Source of the DNA: an uncultured Erysipelotrichaceae bacterium
GTDB lineage: Bacteria; Bacillota_I; Bacilli_A; RF39; UBA660
DNA length: 48,281 nucleotides
Direction of reading: 5' to 3'
Assembly (NCBI GenBank): GCA_902778125.1
Contig: CACYWH010000009.1
Coordinates: forward strand, 1 to 48,281
This document shows positions 48,219 through 48,281 of the stretch, piece after piece (within the stretch, counting starts at the first letter, position 1; every line of letters starts with the position of its first letter). The notes beneath the pieces were generated by a model. That model was not told where the DNA came from. It searched no databases and saw nothing but the letters and a program-made list of their open reading frames with translations. Made by a program: the position numbers and the translations under genes.

Positions 48219-48281
48219 TTATTTAAACCCTAGTTGAGTCCTATACTCAATTGGGGTTTTATAATTTAATGCATAACTTGG
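48219..48281 (-). CDS. C-terminus of an IS3-family transposase (OrfB type), truncated by the window edge
   Basis: On the minus strand the last 20 codons read PSYALNYKTPIEYRTQLGFK and stop. The NYKTPIEYR pattern is the usual end of the IS3-family integrase-core OrfB. The rest lies beyond the window, so whether it is intact is unknown. Confidence 0.7.
   Translation of the reverse strand, partial: PSYALNYKTPIEYRTQLGFK

Overview
The window comes from a very AT-rich, low-GC Gram-positive bacterium. The gene order S10-spc-alpha, a Spo0A-type regulator, a DUF402 phosphatase and a 16S rRNA of Bacilli/Mollicutes-related type suggest an uncultured gut lineage near Erysipelotrichia, RF39 or RFN20. This placement is inference from gene content and from memory of 16S motifs. 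The standard bacterial code fits: TGA is used as a stop (for example in the ATGA overlaps at 5794-5797 and 47527-47530), unlike Mycoplasma.

Layout. 1-697: 3' end of a surface protein whose last ~45 codons have a base composition and codon pattern like the variable region of a diversity-generating retroelement. 849-2645: glmS. 2882-11345: an unbroken run with gaps of 12 bases or less or overlaps: CotH/lamin-tail protein, VTC-like polyphosphate polymerase domain, DUF4956 membrane protein, tandem-repeat surface protein, phosphodiester glycosidase, nucleotide kinase and pgk. 11463-13789: spo0A, then a phosphoglycerate mutase-like gene (gpmI family) whose catalytic serine is a cysteine. 13872-15542: an anchored protein of unknown function. 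15579-29781: a structured leader and the S10-spc-alpha operon, with secY, adk, map, infA, rpmJ and rpoA, and without rpmD. 29860-31801: S41 peptidase and DUF402 phosphatase. 31837-37080: rRNA operon (16S-23S-5S, no spacer tRNA) with several upstream promoters and a likely separate 5S promoter. 37115-46054: small genes, mostly with their own promoters or terminators: a lipoprotein on the minus strand, M14 peptidase, tRNA-His with a structured trailer, unknown membrane and soluble proteins, two HExxH proteins, a SpoU methyltransferase and a copper-type ATPase. 46063-48153: uraA-upp behind a short leader ORF and terminator that look like a pyrBI-type attenuator. 48189-48281: the end of an IS3-family element.

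How it works together. glmS feeds wall precursor synthesis. The 2.9-10.2 kb cluster is membrane and surface directed and probably makes or attaches a phosphate-containing polymer or modification. pgk and the gpmI-like gene sit in lower glycolysis, though the latter may have changed function. The central block supplies ribosomes, the Sec channel and transcription. uraA and upp import and salvage uracil.

Most interesting points: the candidate variable region at the left edge, the candidate uracil attenuator, the Ser-to-Cys phosphoglycerate mutase homologue, the CotH-VTC-DUF4956 cluster, the separate promoter directly before 5S, and the hairpin behind tRNA-His.
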